NCBI RefSeq assembly: GCF_001625215.2
Contig: NC_030389.2
Span: 594,930 to 658,929 of the forward strand
Length of the DNA: 64,000 nt
From: Daucus carota subsp. sativus
Taxonomy: Eukaryota; Streptophyta; Magnoliopsida; Apiales; Apiaceae
Direction: 5' to 3'
Shown here piece by piece: positions 10,572 to 21,965 of the stretch. Under the pieces are notes generated by a model. It was given only the letters and a program-made list of their open reading frames with translations. It had not been told where the DNA came from and did not search any database. The translations under genes were made by a program, and so were the position numbers. Each line of letters opens with the position of its first letter. The stretch's first letter is position 1.

Positions 10572-11880
10572 TGTTCGCACAAAATCACGCAAGTGTACGT
10601 GGTCACAAGTAATATAGAATAAAATTCAAGTTCGTACCCACAGAGACTGGTGTATTCAGAAATATGCACTTATGCACCAATGTATGATTATTATTCAATG
10701 CTTGGACAAGTATCAAATTGGGTTTTGGTTTTCTACTCAACTAATCCTATTTAAATTATGAAACTAAGAATTATCAACTAAGAGAATAAAGATTTACTAA
10801 TGAGAATAAAACATGGGATTCTAGCTTCATTAACAACTTCATTCAGAGTTCTACCTTATTCGATTGTAATGGTTGATAACTAATCAGATAACACGAGACT
10901 GATACACGCTAACTGTCGTTATACGTGCACCATACTGCTACACATCCACAATTAAGATAGAAGGTAAACAGACACCAATTATGCTTAGACCCTATATGTC
11001 TATAGAATTTGAAAACATAACGGTTGAAGAGCAAGTTATCTATCAAGATTACATAGGGCGATGCAAGATGGGTAAAATCACATCACAAGTCATGTTATCG
11101 AACACGAAACCTATGCTCGCATGGCAAGTTCTAAATCAATATATTCACTGTCGCTTCAATAAAGATTAACAAGCAATCTTAGATGTTAGCTACGCATCCA
11201 AGACGAATAAGCACAACCAATACGAGGAAATCAAACCATCACATATGAACAAGGCAATTTAACTACTGAAATTCATCGATAAATCCGCTAAAATCCCATG
11301 ATAATGATTAGTTCATAATCGAACTTCTCATCATCATGGGTTCGAATGTAAACATGGTACTGAATAGGAAAAACAATATCAAAGTACTAGAACAAGAGTT
11401 AAGAAACAAATCCGAAACGAGCATCCAAAGTTACGCCTACTTCGAAGAATTACAAAAGTAAAAGCTATGAAATTCGATCTTGATCTTCTCCGTAGCCGTC
11501 ACGTGCTCCTTGGAATGATTCTAGGTTTTGTTTTTAATCCCCCAAAGCCTTTCTTAAACTTCCCCAGCGAACGGGCCTTGCAACGGATCAGAAACGGTCC
11601 AATGGCTTAATTTTCGCTGCCAGTTTGGGGCGGGTGCCCCAGATTTGGGGCGGGTGCCCCAATTCAGCAGCCCACTTCTTTGTCCATAACTTTTGACTCG
11701 CGCATCCGATTGCTTCGCCGTTTTTTTTCACTGAAAGCTATGAATCTCCTCTTCGTTCTCCTCCAAAGAAACCTGCACAACATTACACTAAAACATATCA
11801 AAAATATCAAAAGCTTGAGGCCAAATCATCCATTTAAGTCAAAACGAAGGCTTCCAAGTGGATATAAAATCCACTTATCA
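10572..11880 (-). repeat. LTR C, outer 5' LTR of the Gypsy-type array (1309 bp)
   Basis: It ends on the plus strand at ...CCACTTATCA (11880). Here the sequence leaves the element and enters AT-rich flank (ATAGGATAAATG...), unlike LTRs A and B, which continue into internal sequence. This fixes the outer boundary of the array. The matching left boundary, and so any target duplication, is outside the window. Confidence 0.9.
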
Positions 11881-13030
11881 ATAGGATAAATGTTATATTA
11901 CAAAATCCTAAACACCATAGAAGTCTTTTTATAGTAGTATAATAATCTTAATCAATATTGAAATTTTCAATAATAAAATCCGAATCAATATAGAAGTTTT
12001 TCACCGTCATAATGAATATTGAGGTTTTTAATTCTGAAATATGATAGAAATTTTATAGATTTGTTTCGTAAATTAAATTGTACTTGCGAGTTTTAAAAAT
12101 TAAAACGAATATTTGACGTATGTCTAAAGTTTCGGTTCTTTTATTATATGTTGAAATATGGACAATGACTTCATTTTCTTTGAGTTTCAATTTGTCTAAG
12201 TAGTGTTACCACTGCCTTATTCGTCTTTATCGCAATCTTCTGAAAAATACTGAATGATAATAATAATAAATATTAAAAAAATATATGACCAGGTTTTTTG
12301 GCACTTTAGCATCAATATTGAATCTTGTTTATTTTAATTATGAAATATGATAGAAATTTTATAAATTTATCGTAAATTAAATTGTATGATTTTTAAAAAT
12401 TAAAACGAATAATTCCGTTGACATTATTATTCTATTGATAGGATATTACATTAATATCAATATGAACTCCTTATTTATTTGAACTCTAAAGATTGCTAAA
12501 AGATTTATAGAGTTGTTCCGTATATTAAATTATTTGAGTTTTAAAATTTTAAAACAAATAATTTTATGGGAAATATATTTTTTTATTAGTGAGATAATTG
12601 TTATAATACAAAATCCTGTAAAAATATAGAAATTTTTTGATAATAGTAATAATTGTTAAATAAAAAATAATATGACGATAGCCAAATTTTGATATGAATT
12701 TTATAGAATTGTTTCATAAGTTAAATTGTTAGCGATTTAACTGTGCGGATAGGATAACTGTTATATTACAAAATTCTATACACTATGGAAGTCTTTTTAT
12801 AGTAGTATAATAATCTTAACTAATATTGAAATTTTTAATAATAAAATCCGAATCAATATGGAAGTCTTTACATAAAATTCTAATTAATATAGAAGTCTTT
12901 CGCTGTCCTAATGAATATTGAGGTCTATATTAATAAAATTTTATTCAATATATAAGTCTTCTGATAATAGTATAATAATGATTATAAAATTCTAATCAAT
13001 ATGAAAGTGACCAAATTTTGGTACTAAAAG
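11881..13030. repeat. Degenerate AT-rich repeat tract
   Basis: No coding signal. A block starting ATAGGATAAATGTTATATTAC at 11881 recurs in diverged form at about 12750 (same order of AGAAGTCTTTTTATAGTAGTATAATAATCTTAA and AATAAAATCCGAATCAATAT motifs). A second motif (GAAATATGATAGAAATTTTATA followed by CGTAAATTAAATTGTA) recurs at about 12035 and 12345. This suggests an old tandemly duplicated repeat or transposon ends; the family was not recognised. Confidence 0.5.
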
Positions 13031-14044
13031 TACCGATGTTCCACCGAAACGTGGTTTCGCTTATTAATAAAGGGTATTGATGTGAATGTCTTTTCTCAAA
13101 ATTGGTAAAATGACTTGTATCCTGGTGCACTAATGAATAATGCACACACAAAAAGCTTGCTAAACTTCCTTCTATAAATTATAAACCAGATTTAGTGTTT
13201 TTGTGTGAAACAGAGCAGTGTTCATGGCAATTTGAAAACTTGAAAAAAGGCCTCAGGATTTACTAATGGTACAAGTGTAATGGTATATGTATAAGTAGAA
13301 GGGGTTTTAGTGGAGGTCTTGCATTACTTTGGAAGGATGATGTTACAGTGTTATACTGTTATTGAGTTCACATTCAGTGGTTCATAATTCATATAGATGT
13401 CTTTGTGTCCTGTCTAAATATTCTGTCATGGAGATTCAGGGGTTTCTACGGAAATCCGGATTTGTGTCTTTAACATTGCCGAAACATCAAATAACAAGGA
13501 AAATGAGGAGTGGTAGAACGCATTATGGAGGCTTAACATCCCTCCAAACATCAAGATGTTTTGGGTGACAGACTTGTAAGAATTGGATTCTGGTATTTCA
13601 CAACATGGTGAAGAGAGGAGTTCAGGTGGATATGAGATGTCCAAGATGGGGTTAATTTAGGTCCTGAACTAGCTTCATAATTTACAGACCTGATGGATTA
13701 TCAGAGGCATCAGTAAGTTACCTCCACGCGACATTGCTCCCTCAGGCTTTCGCGGAAGTATAAAAAATGAGGCCATGAGTGCTAGTAGATGGATTCCACC
13801 TAGAGCCAGGGTTGTGAAAATCAATTGCGACGTAATCATTGATAGCAAAAATAGATGTGTCGATTTGGGTGCATTATGTCGTAACGAGATAGGTAAACTT
13901 TTGGGTCCTGTGTGCGATTGGAAGTCAGCCAATCTCGGTTGAGGCAACAGAAGCAAAAACTGTTATCTTGGTGTGAGATTGGCAAGATGGTTAGGAAAGA
14001 AAACATAGTTGTTGAATCAAATAGTTTGAATGTGATAAGAGGTA

Positions 14045-14325
14045 CTCCCTCCGTCCCACCCATTTCTTTACACTTTCCTTTTTGGGGTGTCCCATCCAAT
14101 TCTTTACATTTCAAAACTTACCAAAAATAGTCAATGGGTCCCGCCACTTCTCCACTTTTCTTTCTTTTTCACACTACTTTTACTCCACTATCTTCTTTTT
14201 ATACATTAAAAATCAATAGGTCCCACCACTTTACCCACTTTTCTTCCTCTTTTCCACTACTTTATACATATTTCTTAACCTCCGTGCCCAACCCATTTGA
14301 TAAGAAATGGGTGGGACGGAGGGAG
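14045..14325. mobile_element. Stowaway-type MITE (281 bp) inside the LINE remnant
   Basis: It has a perfect 24-bp terminal inverted repeat starting CTCCCTCCGTCCC, the Stowaway (Tc1/mariner) consensus, and is flanked by TA at 14043-14044 and 14326-14327. Removing the element and one TA joins the LINE RNase H frame (...NVIRG / INQGENQLHSF...), which confirms the boundaries. No coding capacity. Confidence 0.93.
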
Positions 14326-14394
14326 TATAAATCAGGGAGAAAACCAGCTGCATTCTTTTGATAATATCATCAGTGACATTCTTAGAGAGGCTAA

Positions 14395-14763
14395 GAGCAT
14401 CTCCAACGGCGTTGGCTATAATCATTGGCTAAATTGGACATGTAAGACATTATGTAAAACTTGCTGAACCTGTAAGATATTTTGTTTCAATGGTACTAGC
14501 TATATTGGTTGGCTATAATTTAAAAATAGTATGTTATTAATATTTTAAATTGTTAAAATAGAATATATCAGTTCAATATGGTAATAAATGATGTACAATC
14601 TTCCTACAGATTTTCTTACAGACCTGCAGAGGTTCGACAAATTTAGTCATCCATAGGAGGAGCATGGTTGGAGTTGAGTTTTTCGAGCTGTTGGCTAAAT
14701 TTTTTTATTTTAAGTATGCCAACTCACCTTTTAGCCAAGGGTTTTAGATTGTTGGAGATGCTC
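14395..14763. mobile_element. Tourist-like MITE (369 bp)
   Basis: Its ends are GAGCATCTCCAAC and GTTGGAGATGCTC, inverted and perfect, flanked by TAA at 14392-14394 and 14764-14766. A 3-bp TAA/TTA duplication is typical of PIF/Harbinger-derived Tourist MITEs. It is inserted near the end of the LINE RNase H remnant. Confidence 0.88.
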
Positions 14764-14766
14764 TAA

Positions 14767-15253
14767 AGGTTTAGAAAGTGTTTCTTTTGGTGGACAATGA
14801 TTTCATTGCACAAGGTGAAACCCTACTTCTGTACAGGGGTGAGCAATGATTTCCAAAACTGATTGATCAAATTGATTGTTCCAATTTGAAGAAACCGAAC
14901 AAGGTGGATAATAATTTTCAAAACCGATCAAAATGATTAGTACAAAATGGGGGAAGACCTACTTCCGTAGAGGGTGAGCAATGATTTTCAAAATTGATCG
15001 AACTGATTGTTTCGATTTGTCGAAATCAAAATCAAAATTCACAATTTTATAACGATTTTGATTGTTTAGATAATGATATATTTTGGATTTGTCACTGGAA
15101 TAACTTGTCAAATTGATGATTAATGATCAAACTGTATTCTGCCTAAACTTCGTGTTCTATCTGTTATATAAACTCGGTAAAATATTTTTTAAGAATTAAT
15201 TGGGAATTTTTGAAGAACACTGGACTGAAGTAATCTATATCATGGACATGTAT
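14767..15253. other. Noncoding spacer with a degenerate duplicated motif
   Basis: A block containing GGTGAGCAATGATTT, AAACTGATTGATC and GATTGTT occurs at about 14838 and again at about 14967. It resembles the ends of common plant hAT-like repeats but has no definable termini. No gene seen. Confidence 0.4.
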
Positions 15254-15560
15254 GTTGTGTTTGGTTGGGGAGAATGGAATGGAATGGAATGGAATGAGTA
15301 AAAATACTTGAAACTAATAGAGATAGGAAGAAAATTTTGAAAAAAAATTGAGGAAGTGCAAAATTGCTATAATGAGATTTGAGAAGAAATTAAGGATGGG
15401 AGAGAATGGAGCATTCCATCTCAAATTAAAGGGATGAAATCTAACACATGATGTAAGAAATGGAATGGAGGAATGAATGAAATTTCTTGAAAATTGTCCA
15501 TAAAATAGTTCATTTTTCATTCCATTCCTTTCGGAATCATTCACCCCAACCAAACACAAC
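15254..15560. mobile_element. MITE-like element with 17-bp TIR
   Basis: GTTGTGTTTGGTTGGGG at 15254-15270 is exactly inverted at 15544-15560. The interior carries a GGAAT microsatellite just inside the left end and a matching ATTCC stretch near the right end, so most of the element can fold. No convincing target duplication was found, so the superfamily is open. It lies just 3' of the SEC14-like gene. Confidence 0.7.
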
Positions 15561-15836
15561 AGTATAGATTTCACAACAGATATAAACTTCAGAGAATTAT
15601 GTATGACAAGTCTTTATAAATGTATCTCAGATACTCTTTGTTTCTTTTTCATGTTACATTTGAGGCTGCAGTTTTCAAGTTATGGTATTTCAAGAACAGT
15701 CAGGTAGGTGTTTTCCGATTTGAAAGCTTTGTAATGGTTGGTCGGAAAGCAAAAAATTTGCCATACTTTTTCTTACTAAAAACCTGTTGCTTACAAACAT
15801 GATACAAACTACAAGTGACAGAAATGGACCTAAATG

Positions 15837-18800
15837 CTAGAAAGCGAAAAACTTCTTTTTCTTCTTTTTCTTCTCGAGGTATGCCAGGAATTCTTCTTGC
15901 TGCGCATGAGAATCCTCCAGAGCCTGCAAAAGGGACCGACAGGAAAAGATTCAAAAAACGCGGCAAAAGAATGTAGAGGCAATGCACATTTGCATCTATT
16001 TGTTACCTTCTTGGTCTCTGTAACTTCTTGCTCTAATTTATCAATGCGAGACATAGCAGCATCTAATAAATTTTGCGTCTCTGGAGCCACTTTTGCTGGT
16101 TTGCTACTTATAGCTGTGACTTTCTCTTCCAGCTCATTTACTCGTTTTACTATTGTTTCGTCAGTTGCGCTCATTGAAGCCAACCTGTTGGAGGTTGGCT
16201 GATGTTCGAGCATCAGACGAGTTTGTAATTTCATAGAGCCAGAGCCTGCGCCTGAGTAATTTTGGGGCATGTTGCGTGTCATTCGTACCATAGTTACGAT
16301 GCCCATAACAAACGTCATCATCCCAGTAAATATTTGGTTGCTCGTTTTATCAGGCTTGAAAGAATAATAACCAGAATTAAGACTTTTTTGCTTTTCTAAT
16401 GAAGATGTAATAAGAGAAAAATTCATATACCTGTTGCATGGCTAACTTGTCATTGGCCCTTACTTTTTGCCAAGAATCACCTTTCTTGTCAGCCATGGAC
16501 ATGTTGTTCTTGAGATCACGTAAGCTAGAACGTCTTTTGTTCAACCGAGCCTGCTTGGACTGTAGTGGAAGAAATATGCAATCATAAAAGGTACTAGAAA
16601 TTTCACATTGAAGACTTGTTAAGTTGCAGACCAGATGAAAAGGTAATATATGTCGTAAATATCACAAATATTCTCATTTATATATGACGATGATAAACTT
16701 GTAATGGTTCGATTTGTTGAAGTCCTAATCCTACCTAAGCATCATATAATGAATGCTATATTGTATACAAGTTCTTGAACTTTAATAGAAGTCGCATATG
16801 AAAGAAGGGATTACTTCAGCTGATTCCTCTTCGATTTTAGAAAGTTGTGAATTTTGTGGCGGAGAGGTTGGTGGTTGTTCGCTTTGATCCCTTGAGACAA
16901 TGGATGATGTTTTCTCCACACTGAAAGAAACACTCTACAATGAGAAAATGAAAATTTATGTCAGTTACTGTTATACCACATCAGGCTATTAGTTAGAGAA
17001 ACTACAGTAAGAAGTAATAATTGAAAAGCAATTTTTAAGCGAAATAGATACCTTTCTGCCAGCTGTTTGATCATCCTCAGCTGATTTTTCATCAATAGCT
17101 GGCATTGCAGATTTAGGGTTGCATTTGTGAGCGCCACTACGAACCAGCTTGTTCATTACAATGAGAAAAATAAGTTCAGGACAGGTGAATAACGATAAAA
17201 ATACGTAAAAGATAGAAAAATGGCCGGACAGGAAAAAAATTTACAATTAGAAAGCTCAAAGAAGACTATAGATAAACCTTCATGATTTCTGGATCTTGCC
17301 ATGGTCCCTTATCTGAATTCATACAACCACCTTTATCTGCACAAGTACAGGTACCACCCAAAATTTCGGGGAGCTGGCTGATACAAATGCAGGAAATGAA
17401 GTTTTGTGAGGCGCCGAAAGAAGAACAAGTTGACATTGGGTTCACTGTTGACAAATTTTATATGGCAAACCATTACAAAGTATAGATTTTCCTTCTTCTA
17501 AATAGAGCAGTAAAACGATGCAATTACAATTTCCAATACACTCGCTTGTATTATGAGAAGTAAGAGTAGTTGAGGTCCAATCTGTGTATTCGTTATTTCA
17601 TCTCAAGAAGTTCATATCACTTTATCAAACATCAGAACGTATGAAGTTGCGAGAGCAGTTTGAACAGAAAACATGTACCTGTCATCAATTATCTCAAGCA
17701 ATTTGCTTTGATATTTGTTTCCAAGAACCTGGTCAATCAAACTGAACTGGTTAAGTAGGTGGATTATACCAGATAAGAACGTATTTTATGACATGATATA
17801 GACTTGCATGGATCTTTGATGTGGTCTTAGGATCAAGGAATGTTTTTATAGTGTTCCACAGAAGCCTGAATCCAGAGCCTGCATTAATGATAAACATGCG
17901 GCACAGCGTCTGCAGTGAACAAAAAGGGGGTAAAGAACTGACCCTAGTACAAAGACAGAATGCATATAGCCATATAGGAACTAGTGACATGTATTAACTT
18001 AAGTACCTCAGGATAATTGTTACCATCGACTGCCTGAATACGCTGGATAAGTTCCCTGGCTGGTTTGTTTAAGCTTTTCAATCCCTGTACCATCAACCTT
18101 GTTACTAATACAAGTCATATTTTTTTTTTTTTTTTTTTTTGACAAAAAGTCATATTTTAATAGCACACTAGCTGCATTATACGTTATTGTCTCTATGTCA
18201 TATTAGAATAGAACTTTAACTTTTGCTGCAGTAAAATCCAAGAAAAAAAAGAGCAATCAATTTGAATTTAAGATTCAATTTGATATACTAGGTTCTGGAT
18301 GAGAATCCTTACTTACCACTCCTTGTACATCAAGAATACTCGTGCTCTGATCAATATGCCTCCTAGCGCTAATAGTGCAAGCTGGGAATTTATCAATAAA
18401 GGTCCTTTCAAACTCCTGTACATGGTATTGAAGATAGCGGTCAAGAGTTGTGGCTTGCATAATCTTGGCAGCATCAACTTTACCCAGTAATTCGATATAA
18501 ACTGGCCTTCCATCCTTATCAACCCCATGATGTCCTTGAGGATAATGTTGAATGACCTCATCTTTTTCCTTGAACTCAAAATCCTGTGATAGTTGTTGAT
18601 AAACAAAGTATTCAGATGCATGTAAGACGCTGTCAAAAGACTCAAAACAGATAGATCCATCATACACCAACAAAGAAGCGCAGTGAATACAAACCTCCGT
18701 AATTGTGTCTGTCCCAAAATCCTTTCTCCACTGGAGCATATCAGTCCACATCAGCTTTGTCTTCTCCAGGTCAAATTTTCTGGCCCTCAAAAACCTATAT

Positions 18801-19508
18801 TATAAGATATATCACCCCAATTAATTATCTCAACTTTTCTATGTACAACTTGTTTTTTGAGAAAAATCTTAAACAATAAACATTAGAATCAACCTAAGCA
18901 TCGTGTGATAATCATCGTGTTTTGTTGGTAGCAATTCCTCTAAGATAAGCGCTTGGCGAAATGCATCAACTTCCTTCACTTCCTCTGGGTCATGCTCATC
19001 AACAATTGCAATAGCAGCAACTCTGCTGTTTCTTCTGCCCCTTTTGGCGAAAGAACCCCTAAACTTGGTAGATGCACTCATTGCTTTTTCCTTGAGAGAC
19101 GCAAGCCTCGCCTTCCTGTCACCCTCAGTACTTTCATTGTCCTTTTCCTTTTCCTCACCTGTTACCCAGTTGCACAAGCAAATTATCTCCTCAAAGCAAA
19201 AATACAAAGTAGACCACTAAGGCAAATATAAATTTACCTCTACAATTCTTAACACATCCATGTTTATTAGACTACAAATCTCGATTATCTTAGTTTGAAC
19301 TGTCTGTACTATTATACCATATCTAAAAGATATCTCTACTTTTCTTTTAGTGATCACTGCAACACGTTAAACAGAATACAAAATCCTGAAATACTTCAAT
19401 TCTAGCAGTTTTTTCATATTTTCAGAGAACTAGTATGAGCTGAGAAAGAACTAATTGACAGAATGAATAGGAACTCGGACCTTGAGGATTTTGTTCTGGT
19501 CCGGACAT
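15837..19508 (-). CDS. SEC14-like phosphatidylinositol/phosphatidylcholine transfer protein, SFH type
   Basis: Thirteen coding exons, read 19508 to 15837: 19481-19508, 18894-19158, 18695-18794, 18317-18583, 18007-18084, 17808-17909, 17679-17728, 17278-17377, 17052-17147, 16815-16934, 16431-16559, 16007-16354, 15837-15923. They sum to 589 residues in one frame. Start is [19 protein letters not shown]-terminal region ([20 protein letters not shown], about 90-110) precedes the lipid-binding domain ([17 protein letters not shown] ... [15 protein letters not shown] ... [14 protein letters not shown]). [14 protein letters not shown] and [15 protein letters not shown] motifs follow. The C-terminus has a hydrophobic patch ([12 protein letters not shown], about 456-467), a coiled coil (about 500-561) and a lysine run before FFAF, as in nodulin-domain SFH proteins. 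These exchange PtdIns/PtdCho at membranes and support polarised growth. The intron after KIH uses a GC donor (17807-17806). A 5'-UTR intron (about 19523-19950) is likely. Confidence 0.93.
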
Positions 19509-20160
19509 TATGTCCCTCAAGACTGCAAGTCGCAAGTTCAATCACACCCGACTTTTGCCCTTGCAGATTTCCTACACCTTTACATGGGGAAGAGGGTTAC
19601 ATTACAATTTCGATCTACAAGATATCTTCAACTTAAAACAAACCTATAATGCAAACAAAATCTGCAAAGAAACTAATTGCATAAAATACATGAACACATC
19701 ATTCTACAAAACCAAATGTAAAAGAATCAACATACTTATTATACATTAATCCAAAACGAAATCCAGGCACCAAAATCCACATTCTAAGACCCAAAATCGA
19801 AAACTGCCCATCTTAAATCCTTCCTAATTGTTGTCATAATTCACATTATGTACTTGCATCTCGAAAAATAATCGAAACCCACAATTTCTATAGGCAAAAT
19901 ACACAAATATATCCAACAAATTAGAAAAACATGAGTTTAAAAATGTTACCTGTGGATAGATGCAGGGCTCTGAGGAAAATAATTGGACAAAGCTTTAAGC
20001 TTTAAGCTTAGTTTCAAAGCATCATCAAAAACTTGAAAATTATAAATATATGCATCATATACATATAAATATAATCATGCAATGCAGAAAAATCAAGAAC
20101 ACAAATAAATGGAATAGCCAAACAACCCTCCAAATTTAGACAGAAACCAGGAGAAGAGAG
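19509..20160 (-). other. 5' UTR and probable leader intron of the SEC14-like gene
   Basis: On the minus strand, CATCTATCCACAG followed by GTAACA (near 19951) is a good donor, and ACTTGCAG just upstream of the ATG (about 19523) a good acceptor. So a noncoding first exon at about 19951-20160 and a roughly 430-bp leader intron are likely. No coding sequence seen. Confidence 0.5.
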
Positions 20161-20479
20161 ATGAACGGAGAAATGGACGAGGTCTACACAACAACTAGGA
20201 TTTGTGTTGAAACATTAGAAAATAGGTATAGATATTTTTATTACATGACATGCATTATGATTTTAGAAAGAGGAACATTAAAAATTGAGCGAAATGTTAG
20301 CAAATCCATTCAAGTTCCACACGTGGTTCTATGGAAATCAAGTACAAATTTTAGTGTGTTGTCACTAGTCTCTTCTTGGTAGTGAAATGTGTGTGTGATA
20401 AATTGGTCGGATTAATTTACTTGATCATGTGGCTTTTGGTTTCTCTTCTCTTATTACAAAATGCACCCTAAAAACATCA

Positions 20480-20845
20480 TTTATTATTAAAGCTGTTTCA
20501 TATTGTAGCGACAAGATATTTATTTTGAGTGATAAATTTAAAGCAAATTTATATTCTAGTGAAAAAATATTCATTTTGGGTGATGAATTTAAACCAAATT
20601 TTATTAATTTAAAAGAAATTCAGTCGGACATTTCAACCGACTATCCAATCAGGTTGAAAAATAAATAAATGAACTAGACAACGGTTAAGTATACTGACAT
20701 TCTACTGACAAAATATTCATTAGTTTTTGATAAATTTAAAATAATTTTATTAATCTGAAAGAAATTTAGTTGGGATAAATCCTCAACCGACTACCCCGCT
20801 AAGTTGAAAAATAAATAAAATAAACTAGACAATTGTTAAGTAGAA
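20480..20845. repeat. Diverged tandem duplication in SEC14-gene upstream spacer
   Basis: Blocks with AAAATATTCATT, GATAAATTTAAA, AATTTTATTAAT, GAAATT.AGT and TTGAAAAATAAATAAA appear in the same order at about 20560-20700 and 20705-20845, with weaker similarity just before. Not coding; no family recognised. Confidence 0.5.
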
Positions 20846-20849
20846 TTTA

Positions 20850-21213
20850 GAGCAAGTCCAACAGCTGCCTCAAATGATGTCCTAAGTCATAATTTGAGGC
20901 ATTTGATTGAAAACATTGCTCCAACAGTGTCCTAGTGATGCCTTAAATCACTAGGACAACTTACTTCAGCCCTATTTTTAGGGCTCACCTACTTGAGCCT
21001 CATTTCACTTTTAATAATAAAATATTATCATTCTCTCTCTCCCCACTATTTTTTCCTCTACTTTTTCATTCAAAATATTAATATTTTAATAATAGGGCTT
21101 GTGGATAAGGCTTTTTGTTGGAGTGAATTTATAAAAGTGATGTCCTAAACTACTAGGACATTATATTTTATTATTTATATAGGGCATCCTCTAAGACACT
21201 CTTGGACTTGCTC
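20850..21213. mobile_element. Tourist-like MITE (364 bp)
   Basis: The ends GAGCAAGTCCAA... and ...TTGGACTTGCTC are inverted (one mismatch after 12 bp) and flanked by TTA at 20847-20849 and 21214-21216. Repeated TAGGAC/GTCCTA motifs occur inside. The TTA duplication points to PIF/Harbinger-type mobilisation. Confidence 0.82.
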
Positions 21214-21216
21214 TTA

Positions 21217-21700
21217 GAATGTTTCTTTACGTAACAGAGTCGAATCAGAATCATGGATACAGTCGTGTATGTATAGGAGTGGTAGTATATATCATGTGAG
21301 GCACATCTTATCTTACAAATGAATATATTTTATTAGTTTTTCTTCTTTGCTAAGTAATACATTCTTTTTTTGCAATATGAGCTCCTTCATGGTATCAGAG
21401 CCTCTCCCTCAATTAATCATACATTCAAGTTAAATTCCTCTTTTCTTTACTCTATTTTCTCTATTGTCATGGCTACACAACTATCTTATACATCTGCTGT
21501 TACGGTTACGTTCTCATCCACTATTGACATAATACATGTGTACAACTTCATCCCTATGATGGTCCAAGTATGACCTTGACTAATGTTGTTCTTCTCATCC
21601 ATTATTGACATAATACATGTGTACAACTTCATCCCTATGATAGTCCAAATATGACCATGACTAATGTTGTTCTTACTGAGCACACTTATACATTTGACCA
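21217..21700 (+). mobile_element. Copia-type retrotransposon 5' remnant
   Basis: TGGTATCAGAGC at 21390-21401 is the initiator tRNA-Met primer binding site of plant Copia elements. Immediately before it is an LTR-like 3' end (...CTCCTTCA); after it comes a leader and a gag-like start codon at 21469 (MATQLSYTSAVTV) that soon decays. The rest of the element is absent. The left LTR edge cannot be placed because the Tourist MITE abuts it. Confidence 0.7.
21511..21672. repeat. Two-copy 81-bp tandem repeat in the Copia remnant
   Basis: Starts TTCTCATCCA at 21511 and again at 21592. The units share CATAATACATGTGTACAACT and ACTAATGTTGTTC with a few substitutions. It interrupts the remnant gag leader and is 27 codons long, so it keeps frame. 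Confidence 0.85.
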
Positions 21701-21965
21701 AATTATCCGTTTTTGTTTAATTAAATTCGATTTCAGAATGTTTATTTTAGTTCATCCTTTATCGAAACAATCGAATTAGCAAGTTCGGGGCAATAATTCG
21801 TTCGATATATTAACCTCGAGGGTACTATAAATCCAACTCGTAAGTCGGCTACAAGACTACATCTCACACTCTACAAAAATAGTCTCGTCTGTTTTAATGA
21901 TTATTACTCTGTTTGTTGGTTGTTGGTCGCAAGTAACGGCAATAAATAAAAACAACTGAACCCTT

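Larger units (their letters stand above)
13171..14830 (+). pseudogene. Degenerate LINE (non-LTR retrotransposon) fragments, interrupted by two MITEs
   Basis: Conceptual translation with stops and frameshifts shows an endonuclease-like piece (VFLCET..., SGGLALLWKDDV, RGFYGNP) at about 13195-13455. A zf-RVT-like piece follows (LNIPPNIKMFWV, about 13535-13570). An RNase H-like C-terminus (WIPPRARVVKINCD, then VILGVRLARWLGKENIVVES) runs from about 13790 onward. The middle, with the reverse transcriptase core, is missing. The RNase H part is split by the MITE at 14045-14325 and again by the one at 14395-14763. No functional product is expected. Confidence 0.65.

Noticed and set aside
15700-15987. 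95-codon minus-strand frame at the SEC14-like 3' end
   Set aside because: It covers the last coding exon in another frame plus the 3' UTR and intron.
18119-18142. Long poly-T run in a SEC14-like gene intron
   Set aside because: Simple homopolymer, possibly an old retroposed tail, with no flanking structure to support an element.
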